From contig CAJVPP010003447.1 of the NCBI GenBank assembly GCA_910592005.1, forward strand, positions 1 through 11,615: a stretch of 11,615 nucleotides of DNA, in the 5' to 3' direction. Made by a program: the position numbers and the translations under genes. Source of the stretch: Funneliformis mosseae (taxonomy: Eukaryota; Glomeromycota; Glomeromycetes; Glomerales; Glomeraceae). Of this stretch, positions 1-9,040 are shown piece by piece (within the stretch, counting starts at the first letter, position 1; every line of letters starts with the position of its first letter). The notes under the pieces were generated by a model. That model saw only the letters and a program-made list of their open reading frames with translations, ran no database searches and was not told the DNA's origin.

Positions 1-81
1 TTATAATGATAAATGTTGCAGATCTACTGACATTTTTTTCCCTTCATTTCGCTTGATAAATATCCGATTAAAAAAAATAAA
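1..81 (+). promoter_or_regulatory. 5' flank and leader of the kinase gene
   Basis: This stretch directly precedes the first ATG of the kinase gene. It holds a pyrimidine-rich run (about 31-50) and an A-rich run right before the start codon, both common in fungal promoters and leaders. No clear TATA box or known operator is visible. The true promoter probably extends beyond the left edge of the window. Confidence 0.3.
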
Positions 82-2230
82 ATGCAAGAAGACAATAATT
101 CAAATGACTGGATTAATCTGATAGAGGAATATATTTTAAGCAAAAATATCAAATGCTATGAATACACAAATTTTAGTAATTTTGAAGAGATTGGTAAAGG
201 CAACTTTGGACAAGTCTATCGTGCAAATTGGAAAAGTTCAAAGCAATACCTCGCGTTAAAATTATTAAATAACTTTAACAATGCCATTGTTAAAGAACTT
301 GTTCGCGAGGTAATTACAAATGCAATATTTTATTTCGGTTCTAGTTTTTATAAAATCATTTATTTATCAAAGATAAAATTTATATTATTAATAATTTAGC
401 TTAAATTTCAACGAGAGGTTGATGTTCATTGCAATATTATTCGCATTTTGGGGATTACAGCATCAAACCAAGGTATAACATATTAAATATTAGGTAATTA
501 AAGAATACGTATTGACTTTTACATTAAATTTTAACTCATTTTATATATTTATTTTTAAAAAATTAAAAAAAAATTAGAAAATCAATTGAAAAAATATTGG
601 CTAGTAATGGAATATGCTGATGGTGGTTCACTTAGAAAATATTTGAAGAGCAATTTTGTTTATCTTTCTTGGAGTGACAAATACGACTTGGCATTCCAGT
701 TGTCTAGTGCCGTGTCGTACTTACATGACGAAGGAATTGTGCATCGTGATCTGGTACCTTACATAATTTATACCTTATTTTGTTATAATCTTACCGTAAA
801 AACATTAATATTTGATTTTATATTTACATATAATAGCATTCCGGCAATATATTAATTCATCAAGGTGCAGTTAAACTAGCAGACTATGGTCTATCGAAAA
901 GAATCGACGAAGCAACCAACCAGTCAAAAGTTTTGGGTATAATTCCTTATATTGATCCTAAAGGATTTGTTGGATGGAGAAAAAATGACAATACATCTCA
1001 AAAATATACGTTAAATGAAAAAAGTGACGTCTACAGTATTGGCGTTCTATTATGGGAGATCTCTAGTGGTCATCCACCTTTTTATGTTGTAGATGAGACA
1101 GACGACATTGATTTAGCTATAGCAATTTTAGCAGGACTCAGAGAAAGGGTCATTCCTGGTACGCCTGAAGAATATGTAAACATTTATATTGGTAAATATA
1201 TTATTACTAAATTTAAATTCAAAATAATGTTATCGATCACTAAATTGTTTATATGCTTGTAGAGTGCTGGGCCAACGAGCCAGACAATCGTCCGGTAATG
1301 AACAAGGTAGTTGATGAATTAAATGCAATTATTACAAATACAAAGATTATAGAACATTATCCAATTAATAATGAAAAATCAAATTATTCAAGTATTAAAC
1401 ATGGAAAATTATCTCGTATTCAAAATTTTAATCAGATTAGTGTAAAAGAATTAGAATCGAATAATGAAGATACGATTGATAGTTTAACGATTACGGAACT
1501 TAATAAGGATGATATATTAAACACCCTAGGAGGATTACAAAGATATCGAAAATTAACAAAATTTTATTGTCATGAAACTCAAATAACTACCTTACCAACC
1601 TTACCAAATTCCTTAACAATACTCGGTTGTAATAATACACCAATATCCTACCTACCAACTTTACCAAACACTTTAACAGAACTCTATTGCTATAAAACTC
1701 AAATAACTAGCTTACCAACCTTACCAAATTCCTTAACGAAACTCAGTTGCTTTGATACACAAATAACTAGTTTACCAACCTTACCAAACACCTTAACAGG
1801 ACTCAGTTGCAGTGGTACCAAAATTACCAGCTTACCAACCTTACCAAATTCCTTAACAATACTCGACTGTAATAATACCCAAATAACTAGTTTACCAACC
1901 TTACCAAACTCCTTAACAGAACTCTATTGTCATAAAACTCAAATAACTAGTTTACCAACCTTACCAAACTTCTTAACAATACTCAGTTGTAGTGATACAC
2001 AAATAACTAGTTTACCAACCTTACTAAACACCTTAACAGAACTCTATTGTTATAAAACTCAAATAACTATTTTACCAGCCTTACCAAACTCATTAATTAA
2101 ACTTTGGTGTTTTGATACACAAATAAATAATTTACCAAATTTACCCAATTCCTTGATAGATATCAAACCTGAATCTTTAAAAACTCAATACTCTAATAAT
2201 TATTCTACAAAATCTAAATATCTCTATTAA
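82..2230 (+). CDS. TKL-type protein kinase with C-terminal 20-residue leucine-rich repeats (5 exons)
   Basis: Predicted intracellular protein kinase that transfers phosphate from ATP to Ser/Thr or Tyr, fused to a protein-binding LRR domain. Exons 82-309, 400-472, 578-753, 837-1191 and 1263-2230 join with matching phases; introns are 90, 105, 83 and 71 bp, all GT-AG. The product is 599 residues. Kinase domain about 31-300: glycine loop IGKGNFGQV (37-45), ATP lysine K60 in LALK, likely helix-C glutamate E76, catalytic loop HRDLHSGN (156-163; D158, N163), metal-binding DYG in place of DFG (175-177), activation-segment end PYIDPK (196-201), DVYSIGVLLWE (223-233), and CW...NRP near 279-288. A linker of about 85 residues leads to the LRR array (388-567 plus a partial unit). 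No signal peptide or membrane segment is seen, so it is probably cytosolic. Rhizophagus-type fungi have large TKL families, often with Sel1 repeats; LRRs of this class are unexpected. The first ATG gives the only in-frame start before the glycine loop. All catalytic residues are present, so it is probably active. Substrate and ligand are unknown. Confidence 0.9.
1592..2164 (+). repeat. In-frame 60-bp tandem repeat encoding bacterial-type LRRs
   Basis: Nine consecutive units of exactly 60 bp (20 residues) run from 1592 to 2131, followed by a partial unit to about 2164. A degenerate cap with the same half-motif (FYCHETQIT) lies just before. The typical unit is LPTLPNSLTELYCYKTQITS. It fits the short LRR class LPxLPxxLxxLxVxxNxLxx, with Cys at the usual V/L position and Thr at the usual Asn position. 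Variable residues cluster at positions 10-15, the presumed exposed surface. Near-identical codons between units point to recent expansion by unequal exchange or slippage. Confidence 0.92.
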
Positions 2231-2544
2231 TAACCTTTTAAATCTATTAAGCTTTATTAGTATATAGACATTTAGTAATGAATGTTATTTTAATTTAAAT
2301 TGATGTTTATATTCAATTTAAAGATTATTTTTTCTTTATTTATCATTTCTTAGCATTATATTATTTCATATAAATTGTAGATTTTGATATTTATGATAGT
2401 TTTATCAATATAATTAAATAAGTATTTATCTTTTTTCTCATCATATGCATTTTTATATTTTAATAAAATATAGTAATATTAAATATTTGGCCTAACATTA
2501 TCAATATAAAATTTTAAATACGATTATATTCAGATTATTGATTA
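2231..2544. other. 3' flank of the kinase gene, no gene seen
   Basis: AT-rich spacer between the kinase stop codon and the TA duplication of the Tc1-like element. It should contain the kinase 3' UTR. An AATAAA hexamer at 2462-2467, about 230 bases after the stop, is a possible but unproven polyadenylation signal. No coding potential is visible on either strand. Confidence 0.5.
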
Positions 2545-2546
2545 TA

Positions 2547-2573
2547 CACTCCCCTGAGAAAGTATCCAGGTAC
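2547..2573 (+). repeat. Left terminal inverted repeat of the Tc1-like element
   Basis: Begins CACTCCCCTGA directly after a TA. It pairs with the reverse complement of 4467-4494 over about 27 bp, with a one-base indel and three substitutions. Confidence 0.9.
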
Positions 2574-2708
2574 AGCTTTTTGCAAATTGTAGCTTAATTA
2601 TATTATGTTTTTAAATAAATTTTTATATAATTATAAAGTACATGTTCCTGTAAATCTATTGGCTACATTTTATTATTGTTTTGAATTAATTTATATAATA
2701 CGTTCATA

Positions 2709-3300
2709 TAGAGTTCTGAATGAGTCGAGTCGAGTTGAGTTTAAAGATCAACTTGACTCAACTCTCTTTTTTCGAGTTGAGTCAAGTCAAATTTATTTTA
2801 TAAAATCTTTCAATTTGATTTGATTCGAGTTATATAAATTTTAAACTCGACTCAATTTGACTCAACTCAATTTTAACTTGATTCGACTTTGAAAAAAAAT
2901 AATAAAAAAAATGAAAAGATCAGGGAGGGAAAAAATAGAGCAAACGATTCATTATCGTTCAAGTTGAACGATTTGTCATCGTTCTTGAATGATAAAAAAT
3001 CATTTAAGTTGAACGATTCGTCATTGTTCTTCTTGAACGATAAAAAAAAAGTTGTTCAAGTTGAATGATTCATCATTATTCTTCTTGAACGATAAAAAAA
3101 TATCATTCAAGTCAACTCGAGTTAACTCGAATCAAGTTGAGTTTAAATCGAGTTGAGTTAAATATTTAACTCGACTTGAATTTGACTTGATTTACAAATC
3201 ATCGAGTCAAAAAAACATAAACTCAACTCGATTTAAACTCGACTTAAACTCAACTTGGCTTATCTGACTCATGAGTTAACTCGACTCGTCTGAAACTCTA
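2709..3300. mobile_element. Foldback, hAT-like non-autonomous element (MITE) nested in the Tc1 element
   Basis: The 592-bp insert lies between the left Tc1 end and the transposase. Its ends are imperfect inverted repeats: TAGAGTTCTGAATGAGTCGA on the left against TAGAGTTTCAGACGAGTCGA read inward from 3300. It is flanked by CGTTCATA (2701-2708) and TGTTCATA (3301-3308), a 7 of 8 match that fits the 8-bp duplication of hAT elements; a 6-bp GTTCAT duplication is the alternative reading. Both arms (about 2709-2890 and 3111-3300) consist of many permuted GAGT/ACTC/TCGAGTT words, so the element can fold into a long hairpin. It encodes no transposase. The open frame at 2605-2823 that crosses its left end has no recognisable protein. 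Confidence 0.75.
2945..3110. repeat. Three ~50-bp tandem units in the loop of the foldback element
   Basis: Three degenerate copies start near 2960, 3004 and 3057. Each contains AAGTTGAA(C/T)GATT, then a TCAT-GTTCTT segment, then TTGAA(C/T)GATAAAAA. Each unit has its own small inverted pair (GAACGAT / ATCGTTC). They form the unpaired centre between the two GAGTC-rich arms. Confidence 0.7.
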
Positions 3301-3391
3301 TGTTCATAAAAAAATGAATTTGATTCTTTAACAATATTGCTTTGCTGATCATTTTACTGTTCTTATTATAATTAAATTAAAAATTTTTAAC

Positions 3392-4427
3392 ATGACAAAA
3401 AGTAAAGAATTAACAGAATCTGAACATGATCAAATTATTAGTCTTTATAAAGGCAGTCACAGTCAAAGAAATATTAGTAGTATTACTAATATTCCTAAAT
3501 TAACAGTTGCTGGTTCTATTCTTCATTACAATAATAAAGGAACTATAAAAAGTGCATCTTGTCCAAAATGGTTACGAAAAATAAATAATAAAAATAAATA
3601 TATTTTAAAAGTAATAACTAAAGAAAACAATTGTAACAGTGTTAGACAACTTCAAAAAAAATTTGAAGAAATTATTAATGTTTAAGTATTAACTAGAATG
3701 TTAGTTAAAGAATTACATCAAATTAGATTTTCTTCTTGTATTGCAGCAAAACAAACCTTTTATAACTGAAGCATAACGTATTAACAGATTAAATTGGTGC
3801 TTACAAAGAAGACATTAGGGTATTTCTAAATGGAAAAAAATAATTTGAAGTGATGAGTCTCATTTTGAAATCTTTAAAAATGATGGTCCTTGTCATGTTT
3901 GGCATGCTACTGGCAAACGTTTTAATATTGAGAATTTATCACCTACAGTAAAACATAAAGGTGGTGAAGTAATGATGTGGGGTTGCTTTTCAAATAAAGG
4001 TTTAAGGCCGTTAGTTAAAGTTGAAGGAATATTAAATAGATTTAGATATATTGAAATATTAGAAAAAAATTTGTTACCTTGGATAAAATCAAATTTTCAT
4101 GGTGAAAATTATTTTTTTCAAGATGACAATACTCCTATCTATATAGCTAAAGATGTAAAAGCATAAGTTCATAAAAAAAGACTTAAAATATTGTCTAATT
4201 GGCTGTCCCAATCTCTAGATTTGAACCCAATTGAACACTTATAGAACGAGCTTGATAGACAAGTTAGAAAATAGTCACATCATCCTAAAAATGCATTAGA
4301 AATGAAAATTGCTTTACAAGAAGAATGGGCGAAAATTTCTAGTACATTTTATAAAAAATTAATAAAAAGTATGCCAAATAGAATAGAAGAGTGTATTAGT
4401 AGGAATAGATGGCCTACAAGTTATTAA
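3392..4427 (+). pseudogene. Broken Tc1/mariner transposase
   Basis: Remnant of a DDE transposase that cut and pasted the surrounding element. The first 97 codons (3392-3685) are open and carry the N-terminal helix-turn-helix DNA-binding region (ELTESEHDQIISLYKGSHSQ onwards). After a stop at 3683 the match continues (VLTRMLVKELHQ), then shifts frame near 3750-3760. The catalytic core follows: SDESHF (first Asp, 3852-3854), MMWGCFS, FFQDDN (second Asp, 4125-4127), and DLNPIEHL (Glu, 4233-4235). Thirty-five residues lie between the second Asp and the Glu, against 34 in classic Tc1. In-frame stops fall at 3774, 3816, 3846, 4164, 4242 and 4272; those at 3816, 3846 and 4242 sit where the family usually has Trp. 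The C-terminal MPNRIEECI...GRWPTSY-type ending of the family is present (RNRWPTSY). Clearly inactive. Confidence 0.92.
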
Positions 4428-4466
4428 ATATGAAAATATTTTAATAAAAATAAATTTTTTTTTTGA

Positions 4467-4494
4467 GTATCCAGATATTTTCTTCAGGGGAGTG
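4467..4494 (-). repeat. Right terminal inverted repeat of the Tc1-like element
   Basis: Mirror of the left end, ending ...CAGGGGAGTG and followed by TA at 4495-4496. This closes the element. Confidence 0.9.
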
Positions 4495-4724
4495 TATGTA
4501 TCTTGATAAATATTTTATAAAAAACACAAGGATAATTGTTTTTATAAAGCTAATTTAAACATTTTTATTTTTTAAGATCAACTACTTCAAAAAATAATTA
4601 TTTATAATTATTATTATAATTTCAATTTTTCTTCATTTTGACAAATTTATTTTGCATTGCAGTTAACTAAAAAATCAAAAAATTCTTATTTAAAATAAAA
4701 GATTTATTATAAATCCTTTTATAT

Positions 4725-5298
4725 TGTTAACCCTACGTTCAGCCCGTCGAGTTTAGGGTAACTATAACTTAATAACAGAGAGTAACGTACCAGAAACTAC
4801 TAAGTTACTGTGAAATAAGTCCTATCACAATCAACCTTAGGTTTATACTTTAGATGAGTAAATAACTTTAATAATTTGTAAACATAATAAACACAATTAA
4901 CACGTTGAAGGATTTTTAATATGTGTAGTTTAAAAAGAGATTTCTTTATTGTAGAGATTTATATCCTTAGCAATCCTTAACCTTGGATTCTAAGTCTTAA
5001 ACTCAAACTATTGAGTTTACACTATTATCTCTGCCTTTTTACAAGGACAAGTTTTTATCCTATTTATACAAAAATATAATTATAAGAATTTATTATCTAA
5101 TGCTAAACTACTTTATAATGATAAGATATATATAAAAAATAAATTATAATTTAACGATAATACTAATATAATAAATAATAATAATAAAATATAAGAATAA
5201 AATAAATAAAATAAAAATGTTAACTAAGTTAAAAATGCTAATGATGTTAATAACATTGATCATTTATCAATCTTTGTGACGCAGTAGGATTAACTTCA
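4725..5298 (-). mobile_element. Probable solo LTR of a retrotransposon (minus orientation)
   Basis: The segment starts TGTTAACCCTACG and ends GTAGGATTAACTTCA, so its ends are TG...CA and roughly mirror each other, as LTR ends do. Read on the minus strand it holds a good TATA box, TATAAATAGG (plus-strand 5059-5068), followed about 115 bp later by AATAAAG (plus-strand 4944-4950), the U3-R order expected of an LTR. The flanking pentamers are TATAT (4720-4724) and TATAG (5299-5303), a 4 of 5 match. No retrotransposon internal region, primer site or second LTR is seen, so it would be a solo LTR left after recombination. The right boundary is uncertain; an alternative end is TAACA at 5255. The call is inferred from structure only. 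Confidence 0.42.
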
Positions 5299-6692
5299 TA
5301 TAGTATCAATATATATGACAAAATCAATATTTATAGATATTTAATTAAAGAATTACATATCTTAGATTTTATAATCAAATTTTTTAATTTGTTATTTTTA
5401 AATAATTTATTAGTATTATTATATTCAGTTTTTTGTTTATGTATTTATAAACAATTTTAAATGCAAGAGAAGGTTTTTTTATTGAATAAAATAGACCATA
5501 TTTAAGTTAAATAAAATATTCTTCTTTAACTCATTTTTTTGCAAAGCATGATGAAATAAAAAATCAGATAAGTAATTATAATGACAAAATATTTATTTAA
5601 TATTATAAATTAGTGTTGCCTCAACATTATCATTCTACACTTTCGCTTGATCAATATTTTAAATTTTATAAATACCAAGTATTAAATTCTATTTAATAAA
5701 ATTATGCAAATTATGAAATAATTATATAAAAATTGAATTATAAAATACTAATAAAATTAAAGGTATTTGTTAAATAGCTTTAGTAAAAAGGAATTTCAGT
5801 GAAGTTGTCAGCTAAAGTTAGTCTTTTAAACAGATTCAGTAAAAGGCTATCAGTTAATCTTTTTGTAATACTTTTTTCATGCTAAATAAAAAATCTTAAT
5901 TTTTTTGGTAAGATAAACAATTTTTATCATTTTTTAATAAAATTTTTTATTTCATTTTTAATAATAATATTCTTATCATAATTTAATATTTTTTATTTAT
6001 AATAATTATGATATTTATTAAGATCTAATTTAATATGAAAAGGTTTTAAAATTATAAGTAATTTATTAAAATAAAAGTTTACATTTTATTATAAAATATA
6101 GTAGAATATTAGTAAATAAGCTATTTTATATATGTGACAGATGTTTTTTAGCAAATACAAGAAAGTTATAATGTTTATATTGATAAATCATTGATTATCA
6201 ATAAAATGGATATTTTATTAAATGAATCTATATAATTCTCCTACACTCTCTAATTTTAGGAGCTTTCAAAATGATAAATTATGAAACATGTAAAAGTTTA
6301 ATAAAATCAAATAAATTTATATAGACATTATGTAAATTAAAATGGATAAAAATAAAAAGAAACTTTTCCAAAAATTCCTTATAATAAATCAAGATTTCTG
6401 CTATTATATGACCTATAAGATATGAATATTTTAAAATTCAGGATCAAGTCAGGTTGCTAATTGTATATACTAAATAAATTAATTATTTTTATATCACATT
6501 TTAAGTAATTAGGTCAAATTTAATTTTATTCAAAATATTATTGACAATTAGTGTATTATAGGATAAATATTTATTATTTAAAGAATATAAGTCTTTAATA
6601 CAAATTAGAGAAGAAAAAAGTCAAAATTTATCTTGATTATCAAATTAGACATTTACACAAAAAAAAAATTATTGTATAAAAAAACTTAAATA
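5299..6692. other. AT-rich intergenic stretch, no gene recognised
   Basis: About 1.4 kb of very AT-rich sequence with stops in all frames. A short direct repeat (a TTAGTAAAAAGG-like word near 5779 and TTCAGTAAAAGG near 5833) and a block near 5615-5656 resembling the kinase 5' flank (GTTGC...TTTCGCTTGAT) are the only structures noted. No tRNA, transposase or kinase remnant can be supported. Confidence 0.6.
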
Positions 6693-6694
6693 TA

Positions 6695-6720
6695 CAGTCA
6701 TCTCCCTCTATAATCACACC
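6695..6720 (+). repeat. Left terminal inverted repeat of the pogo-like element
   Basis: Begins CAGTCATCTCCCTCTATAAT after TA. Five of its six differences from the right end are transitions, typical of old methylated repeats. Confidence 0.88.
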
Positions 6721-6757
6721 CTTCGGGACCATCAAATGGTGTGATTATAAAGAGGAG
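6709..6757. repeat. Subterminal hairpin at the left end of the pogo-like element
   Basis: TATAATCACACC at 6709-6720 is exactly mirrored by GGTGTGATTATA at 6738-6749. The terminal repeat thus has an inverted second copy (to about 6757) only 17 bases away. AGGAGTGCTTATA follows at 6753-6765 and recurs near the right end at 9218-9230. Such copies are plausible extra transposase binding sites (inference). Confidence 0.75.
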
Positions 6758-6993
6758 TGCTTATAGTGAGGTTTTTATTATATAGTCACATCTATATAAA
6801 ATTTTGACTTAATGTGATTATAAAAATTTTTTTTTTATTGTCTAATATAAAAATCATATTTTTTAAAAAAAAACTCTGATCACCTATTTCAAATTTTAAC
6901 TTATATCAATGCATATATGAAAAAATATAAAAATTAAATGTGCATACATATATTCCTTTATTTTGATTAGATTACTAAAATAAATGAATATTA

Positions 6994-8927
6994 TTATCTC
7001 TCAAAAAAATTATCAAGTATAGTTTGCCATTTTGAATTAAATACTTTAACTTTAATAATTCACAAGTATTTTCTAAAAATATGCAAATCATCAATACTAA
7101 ATGCTGAATCATTTTGCTGTTCAAAATAATTAATAATTGTTTTAAATGCATCAATTCCTTCATTATCCAATACTATTATTGCTTCTTCATTTGAATCACT
7201 CTCATTTTTACTTTCATTTTCTTCGTCTTGTAATAGATTAATAATTTGTTCATCAGTAAAACATTCTTCAGTTGGAATATCATGATCAAGCAACTGAAGA
7301 TAATTTTGTAAATCATCTGCTTTTGGTAAAAAATCAATATTAATTTCATCTGATTCATCCATCTCATCATCTAATTCAAAATCTTGTATGTTAATATCAT
7401 CTCTACTATCATCAGAAGATGGTAATATGCCTGTTTTAATCTAACAGTTTTGAATAGTTGGTTATGTAATGTTCTCCTATGCCTCAGCAATATAATCGAT
7501 TACCTCTTTAATATTTAATTTATTCCTAAATAAAAATTATTGTTTAAATTATTAAATTAATAATAAATTTATAAATTAAATAAAATACTATAAAAATTTA
7601 TTAAACTTACATTTTCTGATTTATTCCATTATCAAATAGGCAAATTATATAATTACAAAACTCTCTTTTATACCTGGCTTTAAAACTGTGAATAATACCT
7701 GCATCCATGGATTGTAAATGAGCCGTAGTATTTGGTGAAAGATAAACGATCTCAATATTAGTAAATCTAATATCCAGTTTCTTTTTTTTTTTTAATATTT
7801 TTTCTATTTTGAGCTAAATGCGATAATTCTGCAATTACTTCATTATCATCAAAGTCATTCTCACTTAAATTAGAATTGGTTCTTCTAATGTTTTTGGATT
7901 AAAGTGAGATCCTGCATTATCAATTAAAAGTAATATTTTTTGATCTATTACACAAAAATAGTTGTCAAGGTAATTAAGCCATTAAATGAAAATGTCTGAT
8001 CTCATCTATGCTTTTGAATTAGCACGATAGATTACAAGAAGAGCCAATTTGTTAAAATTTTTAAAGCACTGAAGATTAAGTGATTTTTCAATTACAAGAG
8101 GGCAGAGTTTATGAGAACCTGTAACATTAGCACAAAAAAGAATAGAAATCTGAGTTTTATCCTATAAAATTAAATAATAATATAAATAAACTTTAAGTTT
8201 AAAGTATAAAATAAAAACAATAAAAAATTTGATAAAAAAAATGTAATAAAAAAATATAACAGAAAAAAATGTAACCAAAAAAAAGAATAAATAAAATATT
8301 TACCTTTTTTCGATCAGAAATTTTACCTTTACTAAGTGTTTGATTTGGTTTCATTCGAAAAAAGTCCTATTTCATCTGCATTGTAAATATCTTTCTTATT
8401 ATATTTAGCTAAAAGAGTGCGTAAACACAAATGTTCTTCTGAAAGAGTCTCAAGCGGAGCACTATTAGCTTCTCCTGAAAAATTAACCCTTTAAAGACCA
8501 TTTCGCAAATTGAATCTATATACCCAACCATTAGCACATTTTAACTGCTCTTTAATATTTAATGTTTTAGCAAATTCTAAGCCTTTTTGTTGTAATATTA
8601 AGTCAGTTAAAGGAATTCCTTTAGCTATTGCTTGTGAAGTCCAAATTTGCATAGCTTTGTCAAGTTCTGAAAATTGGACAGAACGATAGCGAAAAATATG
8701 TGGAGTTTGTGAAGTAGATAAAACTACAAGCCATTTTTTATGACTTTTCCATATTTTATTAATGGTGATTCTATCGATATTTAAATTTTCGTGTTTTTTA
8801 TTAAAATTGAAGCAACATCACCTTAATTTATATGGGGATTTACTACGATATATTTACATATTTTTTTTTTAGTGTTAATACTAATAGCAGTATAAATTTT
8901 CTTCTGTTCCAAATGAATAGGTGGCAT
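6994..8927 (-). pseudogene. Broken pogo/Tigger-type transposase (CENP-B HTH + DDE), three exons
   Basis: Remnant transposase read from ATG at 8927 down to the stop at 6994-6996. Inferred exons are 8927-8304, 8161-7611 and 7525-6994, with introns of 142 and 85 bp that keep GT-AG ends. The N-terminus shows the CENP-B-type helix-turn-helix (KKKICKYIVVNPHIN, then DVASI, then KIWKSHKKWL), then a second HTH (ELDKAMQIWTSQAIAKGIPL ... NGWVYRF). The catalytic core has YNADEIGLF (first Asp), ILLLIDNAGSH (second Asp) and HLQSMDAGII (third Asp), with IEIVYLSPNTT before the last. The end matches TIQNC-x-KTGILPS, followed by an acidic tail open from 7362 to 7063. Disabling changes include a frameshift at the T-run after GLF, two more in exon 2 (one at an A-run near 7787), and stops at 8006, 7477 and 7441 (family Trp), 7462 (family Gln) and 7060. 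About 50 extra residues lie between the second and third Asp. Confidence 0.88.
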
Positions 8928-9040
8928 TTTAACACAAATAAAGCTACAAGTATTACACAAACTATTCAAATATTACGCAATTACGCATATTTTTATAGAT
9001 CATAAAAGTTGTATAAAATTCAATGCTATCATGTGATTTC

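Larger units (their letters stand above)
2547..4494 (+). mobile_element. Tc1/mariner DNA transposon, dead, with a nested insertion
   Basis: Inverted ends match at 2547-2573 and 4467-4494, and the element is flanked on both sides by TA (2545-2546 and 4495-4496), the target duplication of this superfamily. It carries a decayed Tc1-type transposase in + orientation. Total length is 1948 bp. Removing the nested element and one copy of its duplication (600 bp) leaves about 1348 bp, a usual Tc1 size. The element cannot move by itself because its transposase is broken, but its ends could still be acted on by an intact relative. Confidence 0.9.

Noticed and set aside
1592..2131. CRISPR-like or non-coding 60-bp tandem repeat
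   Set aside because: The units have no spacers, stay in frame, and translate to a well-formed LRR solenoid.
82..2230. Bacterial origin of the whole kinase-LRR gene, or four separate small genes
   Set aside because: Exon phases match at four GT-AG introns and the joined protein carries all kinase motifs in order. The fragments are exons of one eukaryotic gene.
2605..2823. 72-residue open frame
   Set aside because: It crosses the Tc1 end and the left arm of the foldback element, has no protein-like features, and is explained by low stop density in the repeat words.
5778..5865. Short direct repeat around TTAGTAAAAAGG / TTCAGTAAAAGG
   Set aside because: The similarity covers only about 20 bases in very AT-rich sequence and may be chance.
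4500..6690. Possible tRNA or other structured RNA gene
   Set aside because: The slightly GC-richer patch at 4730-4860 shows no tRNA A/B boxes or cloverleaf. It fits the LTR reading better, and the rest is AT-rich without stable stems.
6975..7370. Two overlapping minus-strand open frames (6975-7163 and 7176-7370)
   Set aside because: They are other-frame shadows of the acidic tail of the pogo-like transposase (frame of 7060-7362), which alone continues the TIQNC and KTGILPS family motifs.
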